Shown here: piece after piece, positions 9,252 to 18,478 of the stretch | How positions within the stretch are numbered: position 1 is the stretch's first letter | Layout: each line of letters begins with the position of its first letter | NCBI GenBank assembly: GCA_001800285.1 | Contig: MGVC01000008.1 | Span: 1-64,000, forward strand | Origin: Elusimicrobia bacterium RIFOXYA2_FULL_39_19 | Lineage (GTDB): Bacteria > Elusimicrobiota > Endomicrobiia > CG1-02-37-114 > XYA2-FULL-39-19 | Length of the DNA: 64,000 nucleotides | Direction of reading: 5' to 3' | Program-made: the position numbers and the translations under genes | The notes under the pieces: generated by a model | Seen by the model: only the letters and a program-made list of their open reading frames with translations | Told to the model about the DNA's origin: nothing | Databases searched by the model: none

Positions 9252-9877
9252 AAAAGAATGAGTTGTCAGAGTATTATACAAATTATCATATTTCTAAAAA
9301 TAAATTAGGTACTACATTTGCTGATGAAAAAAAAGGTGAAATAATTAAGAATTGGATAGGTCAAAATAAAAAAGTATTAGATTTAGGCTGCAGGGACGGA
9401 TATTTAACAAAGCATTATAGTGCTGGTAATGATTTGACAGGTGTGGATATTGATAAATCAGCATTGCAAATATGTGCTAACAATTTAAAAATAAATACAC
9501 TTTGGTTGAACCTTAACGAAGAAAACATTCCTTTTGATGATAATACGTTTGATGTTGTAGTAGCAAGTGAAATAATAGAACACTTGTTTTCCCCAGAAAA
9601 AACATTAGAAAAAGTGATGAAAGTGTTAAAGAGAAACGGATTATTTATAGGTTCTGTTCCAAATTCTTTTAGATTGAAAAATAGAATTAAATTCATGTTA
9701 GGTAAAGAATTTGAAGATGATATTACACATTTGCATCATTTTTCTATAAAAGAACTAAAAATATTATTGAATAGATATTTTTACTATATTGAAATAATAC
9801 CTTTTGCAAGCAAGTATTTATTCCTTGCACCAAAACTATTTGCAAATGATTTGATTTGGAAATGCAAGAAAAAGTGA
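9248..9877 (+). CDS. Class I SAM-dependent methyltransferase
   Basis: This is a small Rossmann-fold methyltransferase (209 residues). Motif I is VLDLGCRDGYLT, the acidic end of strand 2 is LTGVDIDKSAL, and motif IV is FDVVVASEIIEHLF followed by VLKRNGLFIGSVPN. This is the Methyltransf_11/UbiE-like arrangement often found in O-antigen loci, where such enzymes O-methylate sugars. It overlaps the preceding glycosyltransferase by 4 bp. A second, similar methyltransferase follows after a 56-bp gap. The substrate is not deducible. Confidence 0.85.
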   Translation: MKKNELSEYYTNYHISKNKLGTTFADEKKGEIIKNWIGQNKKVLDLGCRDGYLTKHYSAGNDLTGVDIDKSALQICANNLKINTLWLNLNEENIPFDDNTFDVVVASEIIEHLFSPEKTLEKVMKVLKRNGLFIGSVPNSFRLKNRIKFMLGKEFEDDITHLHHFSIKELKILLNRYFYYIEIIPFASKYLFLAPKLFANDLIWKCKKK

Positions 9878-9933
9878 AATATTTATAAAATACATTGCTA
9901 TAGGAACAAATAATATTAAAGAAAGGGTAATTC

Positions 9934-10719
9934 ATGAAAAATGATTTTAAATTAGATTACGATTGGAAAGAGTTAAAAAATATTTATGAAGAAAGAGCTC
10001 TTAAGATAAGTAAGAGTACGCAATCAAAACAATCAAGATTATCACGAAAGCATGAAGTGATAATAAAAGTAATTGACAAGTATTTTACAGATTGCAGTAT
10101 GATTCTAGATGCTGGTTGCGGTACAGGCCCATACACTGCACATTTAGCTAAAAGGCAAAATAATAAAGTATATGCAATAGATATTTCATTTGAAATCATA
10201 AAACAAACAAAAATACGAATAAAAAATGAAAACAATCAAGATGAAAGTAATATGGTAAATGCAAATTTAGAGAAGCTGCCTTTTAAAAATGAAGCATTTG
10301 AAGGCATTGTATGTTCACAAGTTATCGAACATTTATTAAAAGATATGGATGGGTTTGATGAATTGCAAAGAGTACTAAAAAAGGACGGATTAATGGTATT
10401 TTCTACAGACAATAAACGAAATTATATAAGTCGTATTTTAGCTATTCCGGTTAATATATACAAAAAGATAATAAAATACAAAGGCGAAGAATGGGAATAT
10501 TATCATGGAGAGTATAATATAGAAGATTTAAGTGAAATACTAAAACAAAAGGGATTTAGTATTAAAGAAGAATTTACGTTTAGAGTAGCAAATCCAATAT
10601 CATCAAAAAATGTAAAAATAGCTGATATATTAACAGAAATAGTAGAAAAAATATTAATAAAATTGCCTATTATTAAGAATTACGGTGATATCGTTGTTTT
10701 TGTCTGTAAAAAGAATTGA
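9934..10719 (+). CDS. Class I SAM-dependent methyltransferase
   Basis: This is a methyltransferase of 261 residues. Motif I is ILDAGCGTGPYTAHLA, with VYAIDISFEII at strand 2 and GIVCSQVIEHLL at motif IV. The post-core helix region contains a basic stretch (NIYKKIIKYKGEEW). It resembles the neighbouring methyltransferase only at the family level. GAAAGGG lies 6-10 bases upstream of the ATG as a ribosome-binding site. It probably modifies a sugar or lipid intermediate of the same glycan. Confidence 0.83.
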   Translation: MKNDFKLDYDWKELKNIYEERALKISKSTQSKQSRLSRKHEVIIKVIDKYFTDCSMILDAGCGTGPYTAHLAKRQNNKVYAIDISFEIIKQTKIRIKNENNQDESNMVNANLEKLPFKNEAFEGIVCSQVIEHLLKDMDGFDELQRVLKKDGLMVFSTDNKRNYISRILAIPVNIYKKIIKYKGEEWEYYHGEYNIEDLSEILKQKGFSIKEEFTFRVANPISSKNVKIADILTEIVEKILIKLPIIKNYGDIVVFVCKKN

Positions 10720-10750
10720 AAAAGTAATATAAGTAATTGTGAGGGCTAAA

Positions 10751-12196
10751 ATGAATATATATTTAGTACAAGTAGATTACAGTAAGTATTTTTCACAAGA
10801 AATTGTTCCTTTAGGGCTACTCCATATTGGAAGTGCTTTATATAATAAGGGATATAAGGTTAATATTATTCATTGCACAGAACAAGAAATTGACAAAAAT
10901 GTTGAGGAAATTGTAAAAAATAAACCATTGTGGGTGGGTTTTTCCGTTATGACTGGCCCTCAGACAATGCATTCAGCATGGATGTCTAAAAAGATAAAAG
11001 ATAAAAGTGATGTACCTATAGTCTGGGGAGGAATTCATCCATCAATATTACCTGATCAATGTTTAGAAGAAGATTATATAGATGCAGTTATAATAGGTGA
11101 GGGTGAAGAAACTGCAATAGAATTAACAAAAGTATTAGAAGAAAAAAAGGATTTAGAAGGAATATTAGGATTAGGGCATAGAAATGTAAATAAAAAACCA
11201 TGTGTACATCAAAAACGGCCTTTTATAAAAAATCTTGATGAAGACAGATATAAATTAGAATTCGACTTATTAGATATGAGCAAATATTTCCTTAAGGCAG
11301 GAAAATACAAGCGTGTGTTTTCTTATAAATCTAGCAGAGGATGTCCCTACAATTGTAGTTTTTGTTACAATTTGGAATTTAATCAAAGAAAATGGAGGGC
11401 AAAATCCGCAGAAAGAGTTATAGAAGAAATAAAATATTTGAAAAATAAATATTCAATTGACGGTATAAAATTTTATGACGATAACTTTTATGTTGATAAA
11501 AACAGAGCATTAAAAATATTAGAAAACATAGGAATTCCTGCAAAAACAGATATTAGAATAGATATGTTAACAGAAGATTTAGCATCAAAAATAAAAAATT
11601 ATAATGTATTTGATATTTTAATAGGTATTGAATCAGGCAGTAACAGAATTTTAGAATTAATAAATAAAGGATTTACAGTAGAGTGCATAAAAGAAGGTGT
11701 GAAAATATTAGCAAAATATGACCTTAGGGTAGGATATTCTGCAATCGTAGGAATTCCTACGGAAACAAATGAAGAAATGAACGCTACGATTGATTTAATA
11801 TTATGGATTAATAGTATTCATAAAAATAAAACAGTCACTATAGGCCCATTTTTACCATATCCAGGATCTCCGTTATATGATTGGTCAATAAATCAGGGTT
11901 TTGTACCACCAAAAAAAACAGAAGATTGGGGATTTATAGAAAGATGGAAAAAAGATTTATACAAATATTTACCATGGGTTAAAGATGAGTATATTTACCG
12001 CATAAGAGAATATATGAAATTTTTTAATTATAGTGTTCCATTATTAAGCAATATCGCAGAATTTAGATTAAAAAATAAATTTATGAGTTTTCCAATAGAT
12101 ATTTATGTGATAAATTATTTGTATGATGAAGCTGTTCAAGAAAAAACATGGCTAGGTAAATTAGTAAGAAAAATACATAAGTTAATTAAAGTATAA
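10751..12196 (+). CDS. Cobalamin-binding radical SAM protein (class B type) no. 2
   Basis: The N-terminal B12-binding domain (MNIYLVQVDYS; VPLGLLHIGSALYNKG; VGFSVMTGPQ; VWGGIHPSILP; VIIGEGEE) precedes a radical SAM barrel with SSRGCPYNCSFC (Cys198, Cys202, Cys205). IGIESGSNRILELINKG and PFLPYPGSPLYDW follow. An upstream in-frame GTG (10739) exists, but GTGAGGG covering it looks like the Shine-Dalgarno sequence for the ATG at 10751, so the latter start is chosen. The substrate is unknown. Methylation or other radical chemistry on a glycan or lipid precursor is plausible from family knowledge and context. Confidence 0.87.
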   Translation: MNIYLVQVDYSKYFSQEIVPLGLLHIGSALYNKGYKVNIIHCTEQEIDKNVEEIVKNKPLWVGFSVMTGPQTMHSAWMSKKIKDKSDVPIVWGGIHPSILPDQCLEEDYIDAVIIGEGEETAIELTKVLEEKKDLEGILGLGHRNVNKKPCVHQKRPFIKNLDEDRYKLEFDLLDMSKYFLKAGKYKRVFSYKSSRGCPYNCSFCYNLEFNQRKWRAKSAERVIEEIKYLKNKYSIDGIKFYDDNFYVDKNRALKILENIGIPAKTDIRIDMLTEDLASKIKNYNVFDILIGIESGSNRILELINKGFTVECIKEGVKILAKYDLRVGYSAIVGIPTETNEEMNATIDLILWINSIHKNKTVTIGPFLPYPGSPLYDWSINQGFVPPKKTEDWGFIERWKKDLYKYLPWVKDEYIYRIREYMKFFNYSVPLLSNIAEFRLKNKFMSFPIDIYVINYLYDEAVQEKTWLGKLVRKIHKLIKV

Positions 12197-12209
12197 GAGC
12201 ATAAATAGA

Positions 12210-13655
12210 ATGAATACAGCAAAAAGAGGAATTAAGAATTTCGTATACTTAATATCATCAAATATTTTAACTGTATCAATAAGTATATTATCAGCGAATT
12301 TATTGGGCAGATATTTAAGCATAGAAAGTTTTGGTAGCTACAGTTATGCCCTTGCATTTGCATCAATTTTAATGGGTTTTACAGACCTTGGTATTAAAAA
12401 CATGGTCTTAAGAGAGATTTCAAAAGATAAAACCCAAACGAAAAATTACTATGTTTTTACTATATTATTTAAATTAGTGTTATATGTGATTGTGTTTGTT
12501 GCTACGTTAGCTGTAATGTATTTAAGTTTGTACAGTATTGATTTAAAATATGCAATAGTTCTTGTGTTAGTAGTAAATGCTATAGGAGGGATATCAAGGA
12601 TATTTCAGGTTGTATTAAGAGCCTATGAAAGATTTGAGTATGAATCAATTATTGGTGTATCAGGGAGTATTTTAAATGTAGGCCTGTTGTGGATACTACT
12701 ACATAGCGGTTATGATTATTTTGGGGCAATATTATCAATATTAATTACAACTTCCTTTGAGTTTATAGCCATCTATTATTTTTTCAGAAGTATTATAAAA
12801 CAAAATACGGCTGGTACGTATTTTAAAATAGATATACCATTTGCAAAAGAATACATCAAAAAATCATTACCGTTTATATTATGGTCTATATTAGGAATAC
12901 TGTATTTTAAAATAGATACAATAATACTGCAGTATTTAAAAGGATTAGAAGCAGTTGGTATTTACAGTGCTTCAAGAAGAATAATAGAAGCGTTAATATT
13001 TATTCCTGCATCTTTAAGCGGTGTGTTTTTTCCGGTGCTATCACGAAAATATAAAGAATCACAAGAAGAATTTAAAGAAATATATATGAAGGGCTTGAAA
13101 ATAGCATTTATTATTGGGTTGCCATCTTCAATAGCCTTATTTCTCTTATCTGAAAAGATTATTCCTTTAATATGGACAGCTAAATACGTAGGTTCTATTG
13201 ATTCTATGCGTATATTAGGTATATTTTATGTATTTTGTTTTTTACAGTCTATAACTTCAACAGCTTTAACAGCAATGAATAAGCAAAACATGGTAACATT
13301 CTACGCATTTATTGGGTTTTTGATAAGCATAACAGCAAACATTGTACTAATTCCAAAATACAGTGCAAGCGGCGCAAGTATAGCAACGTTGATTACTGAA
13401 GCAGGCATATTTTTATTAGGTATAATATATATATCAAAAAAGCTGTTGTTAAAAATACCGTTGTTGTTTTTTATTAAAGTAATTATTAGTGCAGTAATTA
13501 TGGGCTTGGTAATGAGATTATTAATAAATCAGAATCTATTAGTGCTTATTATTGTAGGTATTATAACATATTTATTGTTAATTAATGGCCTCAAAATAGT
13601 AACTGAAGAAGAAAAAAGAATAATAAGAAGTATATTTATAAAAAAACCAGCATAA
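12210..13655 (+). CDS. Wzx-type polysaccharide flippase (MOP superfamily)
   Basis: This is an inner-membrane flippase that moves undecaprenyl-linked repeat units to the periplasm. About 12-14 hydrophobic helices are visible over 481 residues. The start is typical of the Polysacc_synt (PF01943) family (RGIKNFVYLISSNILTVSISILSANLLGRYL, written here as its general pattern of GxxxFxxxLxxNxL then LLGRYL). ASRRIIEALIFIPASLSGVFFP and FxVLSRK-like segments recur mid-protein. Its presence beside two Wzy-fold proteins and a WbaP-like initiator supports a Wzx/Wzy-dependent pathway. It is not expected to transport the phosphonate precursors themselves. Confidence 0.9.
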   Translation: MNTAKRGIKNFVYLISSNILTVSISILSANLLGRYLSIESFGSYSYALAFASILMGFTDLGIKNMVLREISKDKTQTKNYYVFTILFKLVLYVIVFVATLAVMYLSLYSIDLKYAIVLVLVVNAIGGISRIFQVVLRAYERFEYESIIGVSGSILNVGLLWILLHSGYDYFGAILSILITTSFEFIAIYYFFRSIIKQNTAGTYFKIDIPFAKEYIKKSLPFILWSILGILYFKIDTIILQYLKGLEAVGIYSASRRIIEALIFIPASLSGVFFPVLSRKYKESQEEFKEIYMKGLKIAFIIGLPSSIALFLLSEKIIPLIWTAKYVGSIDSMRILGIFYVFCFLQSITSTALTAMNKQNMVTFYAFIGFLISITANIVLIPKYSASGASIATLITEAGIFLLGIIYISKKLLLKIPLLFFIKVIISAVIMGLVMRLLINQNLLVLIIVGIITYLLLINGLKIVTEEEKRIIRSIFIKKPA

Positions 13656-13671
13656 AACAAGAGGATTAAAT

Positions 13672-14688
13672 ATGAAAATATTATTTTGCACACCTTACAG
13701 AACCTGGGATATGGGCAGATTTGTAGAAAAAGCATTTAGGAAATTAGGACACGAAATCAAGGTATATGATTATAGAACTGAAGCAAAGGTTTTAAACCTT
13801 GATTTATTGTCGCAATATCAAATTACAAGAACATTAGGTATAAATAAATCAAACAGAAAATTAAAAAGGGTGATAAAGAAATTTAAACCGGATATGTTTT
13901 TTGTTTTAAAGGGTGAAATTATAAAACCGGAAACCATTAAATGGATAAAAGAAACATTCAAAATACCTGCCGTGTTATGGTTTGGTGATGATCCACATTT
14001 ATTCCATACAATGTCAAGAAAATTAGCTCCTTTATACGATTACGTATTTACTAGTTCACAAGATGCTGTTAAATGGCATAAAGAATTAGGTGTGAAGAAT
14101 GTTCAATGGATAGGTTTTGCATGTGACCCGGAGTTACATAAAAACATGGAATTGTCTGATGAAGATAAAATAAAATACGGCAGTGATATATGTTTTGTTG
14201 GTGTATATTATAAGGAAAGGGAAGAATTATTCAAAAAATTAACAAGTTACAACTTTAAAATATTTGGCAGGGGATGGAAAGATAAAGAAATAATCAAAAA
14301 TAACCCTCATATATATGGTGGTGAAGGATTGTACCTAAATGATATGATGAAGGCATTCAATGCAAGTAAAATCATTCTAAATATGCATGATGTTCAGCAA
14401 AAACATGGGGGATTAAAGGCAACATTTAGAGTATATGAAGTCACAGGTTGTAGGGGATTCCTGTTAACAGATAAGCCCTATGGCATAGAAGAACAATTTG
14501 AGATCAATAAAGAGATCGTTTGTTATGAATCAACCGAAGAATTAAAGGAAAAAATAGATTATTATTTAGAAAATTCATGGAAAAGAGAAAATATTGCAAA
14601 AGCAGGTCAGTTGAGAACATATAAAGATCATACTTTTGAGCATCGAGCAAAACAAATAATTGACTTTGTATTTAAGGATAATATATGA
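13672..14688 (+). CDS. CgeB-like glycosyltransferase family protein
   Basis: This protein of 338 residues resembles the CgeB/YkvP-type GT-B proteins. The N-terminal part has VLWFGDDPHLFH and YVFTSSQDAVKWHKELGVKNVQWIG-type segments. The C-terminal part carries DICFVGVYYKEREELF and a donor-site-like FRVYEVTGCRGFLLTD followed by a late YKDHTFEHRA. A purine-rich AAGAGGA lies just before the ATG as ribosome-binding site. The Gly-rich EX7E motif of GT4 is replaced by the VxEVTGCRGFLLT pattern common in CgeB proteins. It probably transfers a sugar in the repeat unit, and its specificity is unknown. It overlaps the next gene by 4 bp. Confidence 0.75.
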   Translation: MKILFCTPYRTWDMGRFVEKAFRKLGHEIKVYDYRTEAKVLNLDLLSQYQITRTLGINKSNRKLKRVIKKFKPDMFFVLKGEIIKPETIKWIKETFKIPAVLWFGDDPHLFHTMSRKLAPLYDYVFTSSQDAVKWHKELGVKNVQWIGFACDPELHKNMELSDEDKIKYGSDICFVGVYYKEREELFKKLTSYNFKIFGRGWKDKEIIKNNPHIYGGEGLYLNDMMKAFNASKIILNMHDVQQKHGGLKATFRVYEVTGCRGFLLTDKPYGIEEQFEINKEIVCYESTEELKEKIDYYLENSWKRENIAKAGQLRTYKDHTFEHRAKQIIDFVFKDNI

Positions 14689-15551
14689 ATATATCTGTAA
14701 TAATATGCTCTACGGTTAATAGAACAGAAGATTTAAAAAAGTGTATAGATAGTCTTTTGAATGCGGATAGTAGTAGAGAGATAGAGATTATCGTTGTTTG
14801 TGATAACCAGTTTAATAAAATAATCAGTGAAATAGCAGATAAATACAAAGAAAAGATAAAAATTATAAATGCAATAAATAAAGGATTGTCTATAAAAAGA
14901 AATAAAGGTATAAGAGAAGCGCGAAATGAAATAGTTGCTTTTCTGGATGATGATGTTATTGTTGATAATAGATGGATTCATAAAATGAGTGAAGCATATA
15001 AAGAAAAGAATGTAGGATTTGCTGGAGGAAAGATAATTCCAGAATTTGAACAAGATATCCCTAAATGGTTAGAGGAAGATATTTTTGTACTTGGCGGGTT
15101 TAACTATTATGAAAAAGGAAATAAAATTAATGAAACCAGAAAGATTATTGGATGCAACATGTCGGTCAAAAAAGAAGTTTTTAATAGAATAGGTTATTTT
15201 AATGAAGATTTTGGAAGAGGTGCAAAAAAATATTCATCCGGTGAAGAACAGGAATTATTTCAAAGAATAAGAAAAATGACGGGTTATCAAAGTTTTTATA
15301 AACATGATGCAATAGTTACACATAAAATACAAAAAGAGAGAATAAATAAAGAATATATAAAAGAAAGATATTATGAATTAGGATATTGTAATGGAGGTAT
15401 CACATTATTGAATTCAAAAGTCAGTGTTTTAAAAACATATACAAAATTATTATTTTCATTTATTTGTTATATATTAAACAATAGTTTGCGAAATTATACA
15501 GCGGTTAACTATAATAGAGGTTTGTTGAAAGCAGTAACAGAGGATAATTAA
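14685..15551 (+). CDS. GT2-family glycosyltransferase
   Basis: This is a GT-A fold inverting glycosyltransferase of family 2. It opens with ISVIICSTVNRTEDLKKCIDSL, has the nucleotide-binding strand IEIIVVCDNQ, and the metal-binding acidic cluster VAFLDDDVIVD in place of the DXD motif. GCNMSVKKEVFNRIGYFNEDFGRG and the downstream GEEQELFQRI match the family's acceptor and catalytic (ED/E) region. A C-terminal hydrophobic segment may anchor it to the membrane. It overlaps the preceding gene by 4 bp (ATGA) and the following gene by 1 bp (TAATG), so the three are translationally coupled. Confidence 0.88.
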   Translation: MNISVIICSTVNRTEDLKKCIDSLLNADSSREIEIIVVCDNQFNKIISEIADKYKEKIKIINAINKGLSIKRNKGIREARNEIVAFLDDDVIVDNRWIHKMSEAYKEKNVGFAGGKIIPEFEQDIPKWLEEDIFVLGGFNYYEKGNKINETRKIIGCNMSVKKEVFNRIGYFNEDFGRGAKKYSSGEEQELFQRIRKMTGYQSFYKHDAIVTHKIQKERINKEYIKERYYELGYCNGGITLLNSKVSVLKTYTKLLFSFICYILNNSLRNYTAVNYNRGLLKAVTEDN

Positions 15552-16678
15552 TGAATTTGCAAAGTATTATAAATTACTATAAGGACAACAAAACAATGTT
15601 AAAAAGCTGGGAAAATAATACTTCTTATGTTTCTCCAGTATTTATAATTGAGTTAACATATAAATGCAATGCAAAATGTGGATTTTGTGACAGATGGAAA
15701 AATGAAAATATAATAGAATCAGAATTAACAAAAGAAAAAATCATAAATTTAGCTGTAGAGATGAAAAATTTAGGAGTACAACGTGTTAATTTTACTGGAG
15801 GAGAACCATTCTTAAAGAAAGGTGTATTCGAAATAATAAAATATTACAGAGCCCAAGGTATGCAGGTAAGCGCAAACTCAAACGGTATATTGTTAGAAAA
15901 GTATTTTGAAGAAATAAAAAACAGTAATATTTCTTCGATAAAAGTATCAATAGACAGTCCTTTCGCCGATGTGCATGATGAAATAAGAGGAATTAAAGGT
16001 GCATATGAAAAGGCAATAAATGGATTATTGAAATTAAAAGAAGCAGGTATTTCTATAGGATTGGGTGCAGTAATTACAAAAAGAGGTATTGAAGAATCAA
16101 AAATTCTTTTAGAAAAAGCAATGGAATTAGATTTGCAAATAAGATTTCAACCTATTCACGATGACCGTAAGTATAATGCTACTTTAAGGGTGACTGATAA
16201 TTCGCTTTTATTTTCAAAAAACGATTATGAGTATTTAAATACACAAATAAAAGGGCTTATTGAAAAGATGAGAAGTAATAGTTGGTTTAATTGGATAGAA
16301 GAAGTATATTATAAACAAGTACCAATGTTTTTAAGTACGCCGGAAAAAATGAGTAGATTAAGATGTTTTACAGCAGGAAGGATGATATATTTTATTAATC
16401 CAAAAGGTGATGTGTTTCCTTGCGAAAGCAGAAGGGATGTTCTGTTAGGAAATGTAAATAAAAATACAATTAAAGAAATAATAAATTCTGAAAAAGCAGT
16501 TGAGTTTAGAGATAGGCTTGCAAAAAGTAGAGAAAATTGTTTTTGTATGTACAGATGTGTTGCCTTAAGCAATATTCAATATCAATTTTTACCATTGATA
16601 CCTATTCCTGGGATGAACGGATTTCCTGTAAGGAATAAATGGATGAAATGGTTGAAGGAAAAGCATGGAAAATACTAA
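15551..16678 (+). CDS. Radical SAM/SPASM-domain protein
   Basis: A radical SAM enzyme without a B12 domain. The cluster motif is YKCNAKCGFC (Cys39, Cys43, Cys46), followed by VNFTGGEPFLKKG and SIDSPFADVHDEIRG. The C-terminal part has a SPASM-type Cys array (RCFTAGRMIYFINPKGDVFPC, then ENCFCMYRC), which binds auxiliary Fe-S clusters. Such proteins mature peptides or modify small molecules including sugars and nucleosides. No RiPP precursor peptide is evident nearby, so a carbohydrate or lipid substrate is likelier here. It overlaps the next methyltransferase by 14 bp. The function is unassigned. Confidence 0.87.
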   Translation: MNLQSIINYYKDNKTMLKSWENNTSYVSPVFIIELTYKCNAKCGFCDRWKNENIIESELTKEKIINLAVEMKNLGVQRVNFTGGEPFLKKGVFEIIKYYRAQGMQVSANSNGILLEKYFEEIKNSNISSIKVSIDSPFADVHDEIRGIKGAYEKAINGLLKLKEAGISIGLGAVITKRGIEESKILLEKAMELDLQIRFQPIHDDRKYNATLRVTDNSLLFSKNDYEYLNTQIKGLIEKMRSNSWFNWIEEVYYKQVPMFLSTPEKMSRLRCFTAGRMIYFINPKGDVFPCESRRDVLLGNVNKNTIKEIINSEKAVEFRDRLAKSRENCFCMYRCVALSNIQYQFLPLIPIPGMNGFPVRNKWMKWLKEKHGKY

Positions 16679-17315
16679 CATGAGATATTATCAAAGCCCT
16701 AGAAAAGACCTTGTTGACATTATCCCAAAAGAAGTCAAAAAGCTGTTAGATATAGGCTGCGGAGAAGGGACGATGGGTAAAGTATTCAAGCAAGAAAGGC
16801 CGGATGCGTTTGTGGCTGGCATAGAAAGCAACAATGTTTCAACACAAATAGCGAAAAGCAATATTGATGATATCATTACAGGAGACGTTGAAACTGTCCT
16901 TATAAAATTTCCAAATGAACATTTTGAATGTATTGTATTCGGCGATGTTTTAGAACATCTCATAGATCCCTGGAAACAATTAAAGAAATACAGTAAATAT
17001 TTATGTAAAGACGGTTACATACTGGTTAGTGTTCCAAATGTGTCATATTATTCAATAGTAGTAGGACTTATGTTTGGGAGATGGCATTATAAAGACAGGG
17101 GAATACTTGATAAAGGGCATCTTAGGTTTTTTACTCTAAAAAGTTTGAAAGATTTAGTAGAAACAGCCGGTTATAAAATAATCAAAGTTGATAAAAGATA
17201 CAGGTTTTGTGAAAGAGGTTCAAGGTTTGACAGATTTGCTAAAGTAATGATGTTTGTACCTTTAATAGGCAAGTATTTTATCAATAAACATGTTATTTTA
17301 GCCAAAAAGCAATAA
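16665..17315 (+). CDS. Class I SAM-dependent methyltransferase
   Basis: This methyltransferase of 216 residues has motif I LLDIGCGEGTMGKVF, strand-2 VAGIESNNV, and motif IV FECIVFGDVLEHLIDPW followed by CKDGYILVSVPNVSYYS. GHLRFFTLKSLKDLVETAGY is the characteristic late segment of sugar/O-antigen methyltransferases of the Methyltransf_23 type. It begins inside the end of the SPASM gene. An alternative ATG six codons in is possible. It is the third SAM methyltransferase of the locus, besides the radical SAM proteins. Confidence 0.86.
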   Translation: MENTNMRYYQSPRKDLVDIIPKEVKKLLDIGCGEGTMGKVFKQERPDAFVAGIESNNVSTQIAKSNIDDIITGDVETVLIKFPNEHFECIVFGDVLEHLIDPWKQLKKYSKYLCKDGYILVSVPNVSYYSIVVGLMFGRWHYKDRGILDKGHLRFFTLKSLKDLVETAGYKIIKVDKRYRFCERGSRFDRFAKVMMFVPLIGKYFINKHVILAKKQ

Positions 17316-17329
17316 ACAGTAAAATAAAT

Positions 17330-18478
17330 ATGCATATATGTTTTATAATAGAATCTTATCTTTCAGAAACAGCCCTATCATCAAATAATATTCATTCAGA
17401 AGCCGTTAAATTGCATGAAAACGGAATTCATGTTTCAGTAGTAACTAACGGTGAGAAAAATATTTATGTTGATGGAATCAGGGTGTTAGGTTTAAAATGC
17501 TGGAAATCAAAATTATACTATTTTATATTTATTGTAAAAGCTATACACAGCATAGCAAAACTGAATAAAGAGGAAAAAATTGACATTGTTCATGCTCAAT
17601 GGGCAGGAGTTACAGGTTTTACTGCGGTGTTAATCAGTAAATTATTTAAAATACCAGCAATAGCTACTTGTAGGGGTTTTGATATAAATTATTCAGAGAA
17701 ACAAATGGAATATGGTGCATATAGAAGTATATTTGCAAGAATGTTTGTGAAATATACATTGAATTATGCAAAAAAAATTGTATGCATAAGCGGTAAACTA
17801 AAAGAAAGTATTCTACAGTTATGGAAAATACAACGTAAAGATATAGCTGTTATATATCCGGCTGTAAATCCTATATTTTTAAGAAGTAAAAATGAAAACA
17901 GTAAAAACACCAATAATACTGTAATTCTTACTGCAGGAGGTTTAAGAAAAATTAAGCGGATTGAAGATGTTTTGGGGGCATTGAAATTATTAAAGAAAAA
18001 GAAAATAAAGTTTGAATACTGGATAGCAGGCCCTGAAACAGACAATAAAAAAGGATTGTTGGCCTTAGTAAATGAAAATGAATTAGTAAATGAAGTAAAG
18101 TTTTTAGGTTATAATAATATAGAAAATATGGTTGAAATTTATGATAAATCGGATATTTATATTAATGTATCTGTATTAGAGGGATTTGGAAGAACTTATT
18201 TAGAAGCGATGGCAAGAAAAAAACCGATAATATTAACTTCGGTTACAGGTTGTTCAGAAGTTATAAGAAATATGGAAACGGGAATTATTGTAGAATCTTA
18301 TAATACAGAGCAAATAGCACAGTCGTTAGAACTGCTTATTACAAACAAGAAATTTGCGGAAAAGATAGGCCAAAAAGGATATGAATACTTGATAGAAAAT
18401 CACAGTATGGATAAATTTGCGGCAAAACAAATAAATATATATAAGGATTTACTTTTAAATAACAGCAAACATGCCTAA
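17330..18478 (+). CDS. GT4-family glycosyltransferase
   Basis: This is a family 4 GT-B glycosyltransferase of 382 residues. The acceptor domain contains DIVHAQWAGVTGFTAVLISK and IPAIATCRGFDINYS, which suggests a membrane-lipid acceptor. The donor domain has a canonical EX7E motif (VLEGFGRTYLEAMARKKPII) and VILTAGGLRKIKRIEDVLGA. It overlaps the next glycosyltransferase by 8 bp. The donor sugar is unknown. Confidence 0.88.
   Translation: MHICFIIESYLSETALSSNNIHSEAVKLHENGIHVSVVTNGEKNIYVDGIRVLGLKCWKSKLYYFIFIVKAIHSIAKLNKEEKIDIVHAQWAGVTGFTAVLISKLFKIPAIATCRGFDINYSEKQMEYGAYRSIFARMFVKYTLNYAKKIVCISGKLKESILQLWKIQRKDIAVIYPAVNPIFLRSKNENSKNTNNTVILTAGGLRKIKRIEDVLGALKLLKKKKIKFEYWIAGPETDNKKGLLALVNENELVNEVKFLGYNNIENMVEIYDKSDIYINVSVLEGFGRTYLEAMARKKPIILTSVTGCSEVIRNMETGIIVESYNTEQIAQSLELLITNKKFAEKIGQKGYEYLIENHSMDKFAAKQINIYKDLLLNNSKHA

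Noticed and set aside
14733-15053. 106-codon minus-strand ORF
   Set aside because: It is antisense to an intact GT2 gene and its composition (Phe/Ile/Tyr-rich) reflects AT-rich coding sequence.
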